From positions 1 through 42,030 of the IMG/VR virus record IMGVR_UViG_3300031999_000063: a stretch of 42,030 nt of DNA; one strand, given 5' to 3'. This stretch comes from a virus. The number at the start of each line of letters is the position of its first letter. Position 1 is the first letter of the stretch. Below the pieces are notes generated by a model, which saw only the letters and a list, made by a program, of their open reading frames with translations, was not told the origin of the DNA and did no database searches. Shown piece after piece: positions 32,939 through 39,918 of the stretch. The translations under genes and the position numbers were made by a program.

Positions 32939-33169
32939 TTATTTATTATCTGCTTCTTGCAGTATTGTGTTCACTTTTTGAATTGATATGTTGAAGTGTT
33001 TACTTGCCATTACTATTACATCATCAAGTTGTGTATGATGAGGGGCAACACCAGGTTCTGCGTCAATGTCTGTGCGTGCATAAACGTATTCGCGTACTCT
33101 TTGCTCTTTCTTGTGGTGCCAATGGTTGAATAATGCGAGGGTGGTTATGATTAGTAGGATGTATTTCAT
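32939..33169 (-). CDS. Small exported or membrane protein
   Basis: 76 residues with an N-terminal hydrophobic segment (MKYILLIITTLALF) and a polar exported part rich in His and Asp. It starts 11 bp after the RadC-like gene. Confidence 0.5.
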   Translation of the reverse strand: MKYILLIITTLALFNHWHHKKEQRVREYVYARTDIDAEPGVAPHHTQLDDVIVMASKHFNISIQKVNTILQEADNK

Positions 33170-33180
33170 AGTTTTGTTTA

Positions 33181-33660
33181 TTAAATTATTCCTTGGTCTG
33201 CGAATGAGTAGTGAAGATTACCCGCTATTATTACATGATCTAGTATTTGTATCTCGAGTATATTACCACTATTTTTCATGTTCTTTGTCAGTTGTATATC
33301 TTGTTCGCTTGGTTGATTGTTTCCACTTGGATGATTGTGGCTAAGTATTATGCACGTGGCTTTGTTTAATAGTGCTTTTCTAAATATTACTCTCTGATCC
33401 ACTACAGTAGCTGTCATCCCTCCTTGAGAGATTAATTCAATAGCTAGTACCTTGTTAGCTCTATTTAAAAATACACAATAAAAGTGTTCTGTTTCTAAAT
33501 TATAGTAGTATGGTTTAAGCAGTTCAATAATATCTCTGCTGCTTGTTATCTTATGCTTATCTTCTGTTTGCTTTATCTGTTCCCTTCTTGCGTATTGAAT
33601 TGCTGCCTCTCTTAATTTAGGGCTAATTAGTTTTTGAAGTTGTTCGTCTGTGTAGTTCAT
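33181..33660 (-). CDS. radC: RadC-like JAB/MPN domain protein
   Basis: 159 residues. The metal-binding motif 'ILSHNHPSGNNQPSEQD' (H-x-H...D) is diagnostic of RadC JAB domains, with 'RVIFRKALLNKATCIIL' before it and 'LDHVIIAGNLHYSFADQG' after. The N-terminal HhH part of chromosomal RadC is missing; phage and plasmid copies are often short like this. RadC-like proteins are frequently found with antirestriction genes, as here near an ArdA-like gene. Biochemical role unknown. It begins with the repeated leader and MNY codons shared with the gene at 33891. Confidence 0.85.
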   Translation of the reverse strand: MNYTDEQLQKLISPKLREAAIQYARREQIKQTEDKHKITSSRDIIELLKPYYYNLETEHFYCVFLNRANKVLAIELISQGGMTATVVDQRVIFRKALLNKATCIILSHNHPSGNNQPSEQDIQLTKNMKNSGNILEIQILDHVIIAGNLHYSFADQGII

Positions 33661-33687
33661 CTTTATAAGTTTTTAGTGTGGGGTGTT
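33651..33687 (-). repeat. 37-bp direct repeat, copy 1 (translation start region)
   Basis: Exact copy of 33882-33918. On the - strand it includes ACTTATAAAGATGAACTAC, so it covers the leader and first codons (MNY) of the RadC-like gene. Confidence 0.85.
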
Positions 33688-33696
33688 CCTTGTTGT

Positions 33697-33891
33697 TTAC
33701 AGGTTATTAGGTTCCATCTCATCTACTGCGAGCTCACTGCCTCCGGTGGTTTCTTTCCAATCGTTTTCTATTGCATCTAAGACTGCATACCAATCGTGGC
33801 TGTTTGGCTCTTCTGTCATCATGCGTGCGAATCGTTCGGGGCTGTCTGTCTGCATTGCCTTGTTATAGTGGGCGCGTTGTTTGTAGTTCAT
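33697..33891 (-). CDS. Small hypothetical protein
   Basis: 64 residues, unknown, acidic C-terminus ('HDWYAVLDAIENDWKE', 'DEMEPNNL'). Its leader and first three codons duplicate those of the RadC-like gene. Confidence 0.55.
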   Translation of the reverse strand: MNYKQRAHYNKAMQTDSPERFARMMTEEPNSHDWYAVLDAIENDWKETTGGSELAVDEMEPNNL

Positions 33892-33918
33892 CTTTATAAG
33901 TTTTTAGTGTGGGGTGTT
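33882..33918 (-). repeat. 37-bp direct repeat, copy 2 (translation start region)
   Basis: Exact copy of 33651-33687 at the start of the 64-residue gene ending at 33697. The core ACTTATAAAGATG also occurs at the ArdA-like gene start (about 34785-34797), so it may be a shared ribosome-loading sequence. Confidence 0.85.
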
Positions 33919-33973
33919 ACCCCTTGTTAATTATATTCTGGAGGGTTCGCCTCTCTTCCTTGTGTGGTGTTGT

Positions 33974-34213
33974 TCATTCCTTAACCTTTAAATATTGTTT
34001 ATATATTCTCCCCGTTTTACTTGTTCTAATTATGAAATGCTTGCCGTTGATCGACTGCATAACAGGGTAAATATTCCCTTTAATATCTGTGAACGTTTTA
34101 CCTGTGCTTTGTGCTTGGGCTAAAATCATTGTGTAGTTTCCTTGTGCATCCTTTACCATCTGAGCGCGTGCGGGTGCTGTGTACATTAGTAATATTAATA
34201 TTAGGTATTTCAT
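33974..34213 (-). CDS. Small secreted protein
   Basis: 79 residues with a Sec signal peptide (MKYLILILLMYTAPARA, cut near ARA|QM). The mature part ends 'HFIIRTSKTGRIYKQYLKV', a basic beta hairpin seen in small proteins of phages and their Bacteroidota hosts. Exported phage proteins of this kind can act in superinfection exclusion; this is a guess. Confidence 0.6.
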   Translation of the reverse strand: MKYLILILLMYTAPARAQMVKDAQGNYTMILAQAQSTGKTFTDIKGNIYPVMQSINGKHFIIRTSKTGRIYKQYLKVKE

Positions 34214-34250
34214 AGTTATAAGTTGTTAGTTGTTAGTTCTGTTTGGGTTG

Positions 34251-34787
34251 TTAGTTATTTAAAAAGAAGTACACAGTTCCGTCCTCATCTGTCGCAGTGT
34301 TGTAGTCGTGTCTCAAATTACAATTCCATGAGGCTTGCCAATCTATTACAATCCATGACGGCATATCTTTAGGAATTTCTCCGCAGTCTTCCGCTTGTTG
34401 TTGTGCGAAATCTTCTTCACTATCTGCCGTTCCCATAAAATTATCTTGTACGTCTGAAAGTTCAATATCGTCAATATTGTAGCCTGTAGCGTCTGCGTAC
34501 ATTTCTATTAGTTTGCGGTCATCCTCGTCCATGTTAATATATTCATACAGTTTTTCAAGTTCATCTGTGCTCATACTTTCTGAGTAGAATGATTTCGGAA
34601 AGCCTTCGAAGTCTTGGAACATGAATTCGGGGTCTTCTTCATCTGCATGCAGTTCTTTGATATTGTCCATGAATTCATCGGCGTCGCTGAAGTCTTCGAG
34701 GTTTATCCATGCGCCTTGAATACTGCCATTGTTGTACTTTGAATAAGTGCCTACGTATAGGCTTGGTGTTGTTGTTGTGTTTTTCAT
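34251..34787 (-). CDS. ardA: ArdA-like antirestriction protein
   Basis: 178 residues, very acidic. 'PSLYVGTYSKYNNGSIQGAWINLEDF' (8-33), 'FMFQDFEGFP' and the following acidic helices fit ArdA, a DNA mimic that blocks type I restriction enzymes. Length matches the family (about 165-180). Its start carries the AACTTATAAAGATG leader motif. It belongs to the leftward early operon led by the 35094 promoter, where rapid expression after DNA entry would be useful. Together with three methyltransferases it indicates protection from host restriction. Confidence 0.85.
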   Translation of the reverse strand: MKNTTTTPSLYVGTYSKYNNGSIQGAWINLEDFSDADEFMDNIKELHADEEDPEFMFQDFEGFPKSFYSESMSTDELEKLYEYINMDEDDRKLIEMYADATGYNIDDIELSDVQDNFMGTADSEEDFAQQQAEDCGEIPKDMPSWIVIDWQASWNCNLRHDYNTATDEDGTVYFFLNN

Positions 34788-34821
34788 CTTTATAAGTTGT
34801 TTATGCCCTTGGGCGGTTGGT

Positions 34822-35052
34822 TTATTTATTTGTAATTCTTAACTCTCTCGCTTTGGTGAAATATGCCTTACTCATTGCCTTCGCGCTTTCGTAATGTGCT
34901 AAAATATCCGCACTTGTTGAATTGGCTCTATTTAATACATGACCACCAAGCGGCGAACGTTCACCAATATGGGGGCTGTGTTTTGATGCCCATCTGTAGT
35001 ATGTACCTAAATACACAAACTCTAAATAAATTCTTTTTGTGTAGTGGTTCAT
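34822..35052 (-). CDS. Hypothetical protein, first gene of the early leftward operon
   Basis: 76 residues, basic, unknown. N-terminal aromatic-rich strand ('IYLEFVYLGTYYRWASK') and C-terminal Ala-rich helix ('YESAKAMSKAYFTKAREL'). It is the first gene after the 35094-35123 promoter. Confidence 0.6.
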   Translation of the reverse strand: MNHYTKRIYLEFVYLGTYYRWASKHSPHIGERSPLGGHVLNRANSTSADILAHYESAKAMSKAYFTKARELRITNK

Positions 35053-35093
35053 TTCGAATGTGTTTTCATTGTGCTATTGTTATTATCTGAGTA

Positions 35094-35123
35094 CAAATAT
35101 ATATGTTATATTGCATTATGCAA
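35094..35123 (-). promoter_or_regulatory. Bacteroidota-type promoter of the early leftward operon, TTG-N19-TATATTTG
   Basis: TTG (35123-35121) and TATATTTG (35101-35094) on the - strand, exactly 19 bp apart, with a predicted leader of about 35 nt before the ATG at 35052. The surrounding 35102-35250 is AT rich and has no other supported feature. Confidence 0.8.
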
Positions 35124-35253
35124 GTAAAAGTTGCAAATATCTTACAAATGGTTGATATACAATATGAATATTTTACATTTACTTCCTTACAAGGTGTATA
35201 AATAGGAGCTTTTGCCGGTGTCCTGGCACCAATGGCCCCAAGTTATTAGGCAA

Positions 35254-35278
35254 TAAAAAAGCCCCTAATTTTGGGGCT
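35254..35278 (-). terminator. Rho-independent terminator
   Basis: On the - strand AGCCCC-AAAATTA-GGGGCT followed by TTTTTTA, a classic hairpin plus T tract. It lies 30 bp after the regulator gene 35308-35712, isolating it from the early leftward operon. Confidence 0.9.
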
Positions 35279-35307
35279 GTATGTGTTAAGTGGATATGAG
35301 GATAATA

Positions 35308-35712
35308 CTACGCTACTGCGTGAATGCGATATTTTTGTATGAAGGGTGTTATAATATTTATCCCTTGATCTGTCAATGTGTATCGTCCACCTATTTTAAA
35401 TACGTGACCCTTTTTAATGAGATTTAAGGCACTGTTAAAAATGGATTGCGTCATGTGTCCATTTAGTTTTAGATCGGCTAATGTAGGGGCTTCTAAGTAC
35501 GATATACCTATAAGTATTTTAAATTCTAAAGAGCCCTTGTCTGTAAGTAGATCGTTTAGGAATGGTTTAACCACATGGTTAAATTCATCTAAAGAACCAT
35601 GCGCATAGCAGTTTGTCCCAATTTGGGAATCGCCTTTGGTCCTTCGCTTTCTTGGTCCTTCCTTCACTTGCTTTGTTCCGGTTGTCGTGGTGTGGTCCTT
35701 TGGAGCTTTCAT
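35308..35712 (-). CDS. Putative winged-helix regulator
   Basis: 134 residues. The basic, Thr-rich N-terminus (residues 1-28) precedes a helical domain; 'LADLKLNGHMTQSIFNSALNLIKKGHVFKIGGRYTLT' (in part) reads as helix-turn-helix plus wing, as in small transcription regulators. It is transcribed alone between its own promoter and a strong terminator, divergent from the replication operon, the typical position of a phage repressor or early switch. The family is not named with certainty. Confidence 0.6.
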   Translation of the reverse strand: MKAPKDHTTTTGTKQVKEGPRKRRTKGDSQIGTNCYAHGSLDEFNHVVKPFLNDLLTDKGSLEFKILIGISYLEAPTLADLKLNGHMTQSIFNSALNLIKKGHVFKIGGRYTLTDQGINIITPFIQKYRIHAVA

Positions 35713-35726
35713 CTGCTTTAGTTTGC

Positions 35727-35766
35727 TTGTAACAATATACTAACGTCTGTTTGTTTATTGTTACAA
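35727..35766. promoter_or_regulatory. Paired palindromic operators (TTGTAACAATA / TATTGTTACAA)
   Basis: An 11-bp perfect inverted repeat (35727-35737 and 35756-35766). Each arm is itself a TTGTNACAA palindrome. It lies between the regulator's promoter and its ATG, a position suited to autoregulation. It could instead form an mRNA hairpin. Confidence 0.55.
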
Positions 35767-35779
35767 TGGTTATTTTCTA

Positions 35780-35811
35780 CAAATATACGTTGAATTCCGT
35801 TTCGTTTGCAA
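35780..35811 (-). promoter_or_regulatory. Promoter of the regulator gene, TTG-N21-TATATTTG
   Basis: TATATTTG at 35787-35780 and TTG at 35811-35809 on the - strand; the spacer of 21 bp is slightly long. The leader of about 60 nt contains the operator pair. Confidence 0.55.
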
Positions 35812-35978
35812 GTGTTTGCAGTTTCTTGCAATTGTGGGACGTTCTATGAAATTTTTTCGGAGGGGGTCGGGTGCGCTTATTTTGTTTTTTTTTGCGCCGG
35901 TGGGGGTGGGGGTGTGAGCGATGAAACCCAACCATCGAACTATCGAATAATATATACCTATTATTTATCAACATGCAC

Positions 35979-36008
35979 TTGTTTTTTAAAAATGTATGTA
36001 TATTTTTG
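35979..36008 (+). promoter_or_regulatory. Promoter of the replication operon, TTG-N19-TATTTTTG
   Basis: TTG (35979-35981) and TATTTTTG (36001-36008), 19 bp apart, lead into the ATG at 36027 with a leader of about 12 nt. It points away from the regulator promoter, so the 35767-36026 gap holds divergent early promoters plus a G-rich stretch (35862-35916) for which I see no further role. Confidence 0.75.
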
Positions 36009-36026
36009 CACAAAACTAAACAATAT

Positions 36027-36203
36027 ATGACAGACAAGCATGTAAGTATTCAAGAAGCAAGTGAGCTTACTGGATACAGTAAGAGTATTATTAGACGATG
36101 GTGTAATAGTAATAGTATTGAGTATGTGGTACCAGGTAAAAGGAAGTACTACGTCAGAGTGAATAATGGACACATTGTTTTCAAGCCAAATGTTAATAAG
36201 TAA
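36027..36203 (+). CDS. Excisionase/MerR-like helix-turn-helix protein
   Basis: 58 residues from ATG 36027; an earlier in-frame ATG at 35973 lies upstream of the promoter -7 box and is rejected. 'VSIQEASELTGYSKSIIRRWC' is a MerR/Xis-type winged helix start, with 'VPGKRKYYVRV' as the wing. First gene of the rightward replication operon, it may act as early regulator or excisionase-type DNA-bending protein. Confidence 0.75.
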   Translation: MTDKHVSIQEASELTGYSKSIIRRWCNSNSIEYVVPGKRKYYVRVNNGHIVFKPNVNK

Positions 36204-36209
36204 TGGTGT

Positions 36210-36887
36210 ATGGCTAAAGATCCTGCGGTATTATTTTACACTTCTGACTTCCTCACTGGAACTGCATTAATGAGCTACGAGGAGAGGGGGCGGTATATTT
36301 ATTTATTGTGTTTACAGCATCAAATGGGTGGAATTTCCCAAGATCATATGAAGATCATATGTGAATCATATGATGTTGTAAAAAATAAATTTGATTTAGG
36401 AAAAGATGGCCTATTTCGGAACAAAAGGATGGAGGAAGAGTCCCTCCGTCGCGCAAAGTATTCAGAATCAAGAAGTAAGAACAAAAAAGGGAAGAATCAT
36501 ATGAAGATCATATGTGAATCATATGAAGATCATATGGAAACTGCAACTGAAACTAGGGTTAGGGAAAAGGGTGTGGGAAAAGGGGAAGGGATTCCTAGGA
36601 TTTCTGAAGTCGAAGAATTTTTTGTTTCATCCGGATTCAAAATCGAAGTTGCCCAAAAAGCATTTCGGTACTACGACGAGGCAGGGTGGAAGGACAGCAG
36701 GGGTGTTCAAGTGCGGAACTGGAAACAAAAAATGGTATCAGTTTGGTTTACAGAAGACGCTAAACAGACTGTACCACAGATAGATAAGGTAAAAGCCAAG
36801 GCTGCTGCGGATGACTTTCACAACAGCCGACTTGGACCTGCGGATCGGGTTCATTATCCAAAGGACGATGATCATGTCGATGAATAA
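36210..36887 (+). CDS. Replication initiator (lambda O / DnaD-like, DUF1376-like N-terminus)
   Basis: 225 residues. The N-terminus 'FYTSDFLTGTALMSYEERGRYIYL' resembles the winged-helix domain of phage replication proteins (DUF1376 type). The C-terminus 'VEEFFVSSGF...AQKAFRYYDEAGW...VRNWKQKMVSVWF' resembles helicase-loader-type tails. The middle is a low-complexity linker with the peptide 'HMKIICESY' twice, encoded by DNA iterons. The plan (origin-binding N-domain, iterons within the gene, loader tail, helicase gene downstream) parallels lambda O. It starts 6 bp after the HTH gene. Confidence 0.75.
   Translation: MAKDPAVLFYTSDFLTGTALMSYEERGRYIYLLCLQHQMGGISQDHMKIICESYDVVKNKFDLGKDGLFRNKRMEEESLRRAKYSESRSKNKKGKNHMKIICESYEDHMETATETRVREKGVGKGEGIPRISEVEEFFVSSGFKIEVAQKAFRYYDEAGWKDSRGVQVRNWKQKMVSVWFTEDAKQTVPQIDKVKAKAAADDFHNSRLGPADRVHYPKDDDHVDE
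36342..36372 (+). repeat. Iteron cluster 1 (three RATCATATG units, 11-bp period)
   Basis: Units start at 36342, 36353 and 36364. The 31-bp core is repeated exactly in cluster 2. It lies inside the initiator gene and is probably the initiator's binding site at the replication origin. Confidence 0.75.
36495..36536 (+). repeat. Iteron cluster 2 (four RATCATATG units, 11-bp period)
   Basis: Units start at 36495, 36506, 36517 and 36528, 153 bp downstream of cluster 1. A spacing of 11 bp places all units on one face of the helix. Confidence 0.75.
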
Positions 36888-36994
36888 CATGGCTTGTTTC
36901 TCTATTACATCACGCTTGTTAGCATATAATATGCTGTTTAAGGTTAGGTGCTATACATGGGGTTAGTATGTCTTAAAACGCTTAAAATTGAGTT

Positions 36995-37588
36995 ATGGAA
37001 AAAGAATTAGAGAACATATTGAAGATCAGGTTTGTAAGTATATTTAGTCCATTGTTCTATATAAGGAGTGAAGTGTGGTCTGATAACAGAGTTTGTCGTA
37101 TAGACTTCATTATCACCGATATATGTAGTGGAAAAGAGTTTGGAATTGAGTGTAAAACGGTAGGCGGGAAAAAAGGCAGGGATTTAGGTGGAATGATTAC
37201 GCAATGTGCTCAGTATAGCCGACTTACGTTTGGCGGTGTTAGAATACCAATATTTCTATATCCTCAAATATCAAGTAACTATTTGATTTATAGCGATCAG
37301 CAGAAGGTTTTAGATGATGGAATATGGCATAAAGATCGGCACGATTCTGATCATAACCATCATGGTGTCAATAGTTTACTTGCTTATTTTAATATGGGTG
37401 AAGTGCGTCCGAAGAAAAGTGGTGATTATCACGACTTTACGTTTAATAACAAGGTAATATTTAAAACTGCTAAAAAATGGGGTTTTAACGAGATAGTTGG
37501 CTTACATTCAGATAATTATAACGAATTAATAAAAAGAATAAATACATGGGAAGAACGGTCACGTATTTTCAAGATTATAAAGCCGTAA
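36995..37588 (+). CDS. PD-(D/E)XK-type nuclease
   Basis: 197 residues. 'CRIDFIITD' provides the catalytic Asp and 'EFGIECKTVGGKKG' the E-x-K pair, followed by a Gln-containing helix 'GMITQCAQYSRLTF', the hallmarks of a restriction-endonuclease-like fold. His-rich in the middle ('HKDRHDSDHNHH'). It lies between the initiator and the primase-helicase and overlaps the latter by 43 bp, so a function in replication or recombination of phage DNA is likely. The 107-bp gap before it holds a small palindrome (AGCATA-TAA-TATGCT at 36921-36935) but no promoter match. Confidence 0.7.
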   Translation: MEKELENILKIRFVSIFSPLFYIRSEVWSDNRVCRIDFIITDICSGKEFGIECKTVGGKKGRDLGGMITQCAQYSRLTFGGVRIPIFLYPQISSNYLIYSDQQKVLDDGIWHKDRHDSDHNHHGVNSLLAYFNMGEVRPKKSGDYHDFTFNNKVIFKTAKKWGFNEIVGLHSDNYNELIKRINTWEERSRIFKIIKP

Positions 37589-39336
37589 GTCCGTTCTATT
37601 TAACTGTCGATCAGTCGCTTGACAGGATAAAGACGGGGGCGGTAAGGGATAAGATTGAGCAGTTGAGGTCAATCGAGGATTTAAAAAGCGCGAGAATATA
37701 CAAAACTAAATCACTACCCTGTATACTGTTTTCAGGAAAGTTTTCAACAAGGAAAGATGATGGAATTTTGGAACATTCGGGCTTCTGCATACTGGATTTT
37801 GATCATATAAATCCCGTAAAATATAAGCAAGATTTAAGTCGGTTTAAGTGGATTTATGCCATGTTTATTTCTCCAAGTGGGGATGGATTGAAGGTTGTGG
37901 CGCGAATTCCGGCTGCTTCGGACAAGCATCGGGAGCACTTCTTGGGTATTCAGAAGGCTCTTTTGGGGTTTGATGGTTTTGATGGGACGAGTATTAATAT
38001 AAGCAGGGTGTGTTTTGAATCGTGGGATGAGCATATTTATATTAATAAGGATGCTACTGAGTTTGCTCTACCGCCCAAGACTGTAACCAACTGGTCATTA
38101 CTGAACCGTGCCGTGAAGATGATTTTAGATGCACCGGATGGAGGTAAGCACTCTGAACTGCTAAAGGCGGCAAAGCTCTGTGGTGGATGGGTCGGATCAG
38201 GGGTGATGGATGAGTCGGAGGCTCAGTATGAGCTTGAGAAAGCGATAGAGAGTCGGGATATTGATGATATGGCGGGTGCCAAGAAGACAATCAAGGATGG
38301 ACTTGGTTATGGGAAGGCGCTGCCGATTATGGTTGAATCGCGTTCCAATGGAATCGGTGAGATTTCAAGACCTCAGATCAAGGTAGATAATCATATATCC
38401 ACTAGATTACAAGAGTCGGAGTATATGGGACAGGTTCGCACGCAGACTTTGCCGATGGGGCTTAGTACTGGGTTTGAGAAGTTTGATCTACATTTTCGGT
38501 TTAAGCCATCCAACTTTGTGATTATTAATGGACATGATAACGTAGGAAAGTCAACGTTTATATGGTATATGGCTGTCCTGAGTAACGTACTGCATGGGTG
38601 GAAGTGGATAATGTACTGCGCGGAGAACACTGAGGGACAAGTTAGGAAGTCTCTTATGCAGTTTAAGACAGGAAAAGCGGTGCACAACATGAGTGAACAA
38701 GAGTATAGTGATGCATTAGATTGGGCTTATGATAATTTTACGTTAATTAAGGTTCAAGAGATGTTGTCTTGGAAGGATCTATTGAAGGTAGGGGTAAGTA
38801 TAAACTCTAAAAAACATCACCATGGATTCCTTATTGATCCGTACAATGCACTAGATTTAGATTTAAATAGTAGTCCACTCAGCTCCCACGAGTATCATTA
38901 TATGGTGACAAGTCAGATGAGATCGTTCTGTAAGCATTGGAATACGAGCATTTATTTGAATTGCCATGCCGTAACCGAGGCTCTGAGAAGGACACACAAG
39001 GATGGACTGTATATGGGATTCCCTGCTGCGCCAAACAAGGCTGACACAGAAGGAGGTGGTAAGTTTTCCAATCGTGCCGACGAGTTTTTGACTATTCATA
39101 GGTATGTTCAGCATCCCACTGAGTTTAATGTGACACAGGTTCATGTACGAAAGGTAAAAGAAACTGAGACAGGCGGTAGACCAACACTTCTGGATGAGCC
39201 GATACTATTTAAGATGGAGAAGGGTTATTATGGATTCTTTGATGTTGATGCGTTAGCTAGTCCATTAGTCAGCCGAGTGCATACCACCAAAGAAATGAAT
39301 CATTGGACGGACGATAGAGGAGATGCTCCGTTCTAA
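37546..39336 (+). CDS. Primase-helicase fusion (BT4734/VirE-type primase plus RecA-fold helicase)
   Basis: 596 residues. N-terminal primase-type domain: 'CILDFDHI' (Asp 84 and 86) and 'ISPSGDGLKVVARI' (109-121) match the BT4734/VirE-type domain related to archaeo-eukaryotic primases. Residues about 185-260 form a helical primase C-terminal-like linker ('CGGWVGSGVMDESEA'). The C-terminal half is a DnaB/Twinkle-type ATPase: Walker A 'GHDNVGKST' (329-337), Walker B 'GFLIDPYN' (Asp 431), and 'NRADEFLTIHR' further on. It would unwind the fork and prime synthesis. The start lies inside the nuclease gene. Confidence 0.85.
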   Translation: MGRTVTYFQDYKAVSPFYLTVDQSLDRIKTGAVRDKIEQLRSIEDLKSARIYKTKSLPCILFSGKFSTRKDDGILEHSGFCILDFDHINPVKYKQDLSRFKWIYAMFISPSGDGLKVVARIPAASDKHREHFLGIQKALLGFDGFDGTSINISRVCFESWDEHIYINKDATEFALPPKTVTNWSLLNRAVKMILDAPDGGKHSELLKAAKLCGGWVGSGVMDESEAQYELEKAIESRDIDDMAGAKKTIKDGLGYGKALPIMVESRSNGIGEISRPQIKVDNHISTRLQESEYMGQVRTQTLPMGLSTGFEKFDLHFRFKPSNFVIINGHDNVGKSTFIWYMAVLSNVLHGWKWIMYCAENTEGQVRKSLMQFKTGKAVHNMSEQEYSDALDWAYDNFTLIKVQEMLSWKDLLKVGVSINSKKHHHGFLIDPYNALDLDLNSSPLSSHEYHYMVTSQMRSFCKHWNTSIYLNCHAVTEALRRTHKDGLYMGFPAAPNKADTEGGGKFSNRADEFLTIHRYVQHPTEFNVTQVHVRKVKETETGGRPTLLDEPILFKMEKGYYGFFDVDALASPLVSRVHTTKEMNHWTDDRGDAPF

Positions 39337-39354
39337 ACCTCGGTTGTTGATAAT

Positions 39355-39375
39355 TTTTAATGATTATTATTAAAA
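39355..39375. promoter_or_regulatory. Candidate operator, TTTTAAT-N7-ATTAAAA
   Basis: A perfect 7-bp inverted repeat (39355-39361, 39369-39375) immediately upstream of the -7 element at 39382, where a -33 box would lie. It may be the binding site of the ribbon-helix-helix protein encoded next, giving autorepression. Confidence 0.4.
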
Positions 39376-39381
39376 GTTAAG

Positions 39382-39389
39382 TATATTTG
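39382..39389 (+). promoter_or_regulatory. -7 element TATATTTG upstream of the RHH gene
   Basis: TATATTTG ends 5 bp before the ATG at 39395. No good TTG is seen 18-21 bp upstream (the nearest, 39347-39349, is 32 bp away). The position is nevertheless typical of the other start-proximal promoters here. Confidence 0.55.
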
Positions 39390-39394
39390 TACCT

Positions 39395-39562
39395 ATGGAA
39401 AAAGTAGTCAAAAAGATGGTTGGAGTACAGGCATGGGTGGAGGATGTTATCCAAGAAACTATTGCTAGTATGGCACAAAAGGATGATATTAGCATATCTT
39501 CGTGGATAAGGCGTGCGATTAAGGAGAAGATTGAAAGAGATTTACCCTCGCGCCCACAATGA
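39395..39562 (+). CDS. Ribbon-helix-helix regulator (55 residues)
   Basis: ATG 39395 to TGA 39562. 'DISISSWIRRAIKEKIERDL' (31-50) is a typical RHH second half, after an amphipathic N-terminal helix. The stop overlaps the next ATG. Small RHH proteins usually repress their own promoter; an AT-rich inverted repeat lies just upstream. Confidence 0.65.
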   Translation: MEKVVKKMVGVQAWVEDVIQETIASMAQKDDISISSWIRRAIKEKIERDLPSRPQ

Positions 39563-39741
39563 CATATTACATGAACTCCGATCACATCAAAGCCTGCATG
39601 GGGCCACGCTCTAGGAATTACTACTGCGGAGTGCCGGTGTATGAGGTGTTTAGAATATACTACTGTGTAGGTGTGTGCATGTATATTAGAATTGAAATGG
39701 ATAATGATATGATACTTACTTGGAGTTATAGTTTGAACTGA
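39559..39741 (+). CDS. Small Cys/Tyr-rich hypothetical protein
   Basis: 60 residues, unknown, unusually rich in Tyr, Cys and Met ('RNYYCGVPVYEVFRIYYCVGVCMYIRIE'). ATG overlaps the RHH stop (ATGA), which supports translation; an internal ATG gives a 56-residue form. Confidence 0.5.
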   Translation: MTYYMNSDHIKACMGPRSRNYYCGVPVYEVFRIYYCVGVCMYIRIEMDNDMILTWSYSLN

Positions 39742-39762
39742 ATCACAACATACGCCAACGAC

Positions 39763-39918
39763 ATGAAAACACTAAAACGCCTAACAGTTATCCCTTTGTT
39801 CATCATACTAATTATATCAATACCAATATTGTTTATTGTATGGGTAATCACGGGAAAGAATAGTCCAATTGAGATTGCAGATAAGTACACTGATTGGCTA
39901 ACTAAAATAGATCAATGA
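39763..39918 (+). CDS. 51-residue single-pass membrane protein
   Basis: ATG 39763 to TGA 39918. A hydrophobic segment (residues 9-29, 'IPLFIILIISIPILFIVWV') is flanked by a basic N-terminus (MKTLKRL) and a polar tail. The stop overlaps the next ATG. Possibly an early inner-membrane effector. Confidence 0.6.
   Translation: MKTLKRLTVIPLFIILIISIPILFIVWVITGKNSPIEIADKYTDWLTKIDQ

Noticed and set aside
33651-33918. CRISPR-like repeats
   Set aside because: Only two copies, spacing equal to a gene, and they cover translation starts.
35207-35240. GGTG/CACC hairpin near 35.2 kb as a terminator
   Set aside because: The loop would be too short and no T tract follows; the true terminator lies just downstream at 35254-35278.
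36342-36536. CRISPR array
   Set aside because: 9-bp units at 11-bp spacing without spacers are iterons, not CRISPR repeats.
36874-36966. A 30-codon + strand frame overlapping the end of the initiator gene
   Set aside because: No ribosome site, no conserved-looking features; the length is expected by chance.
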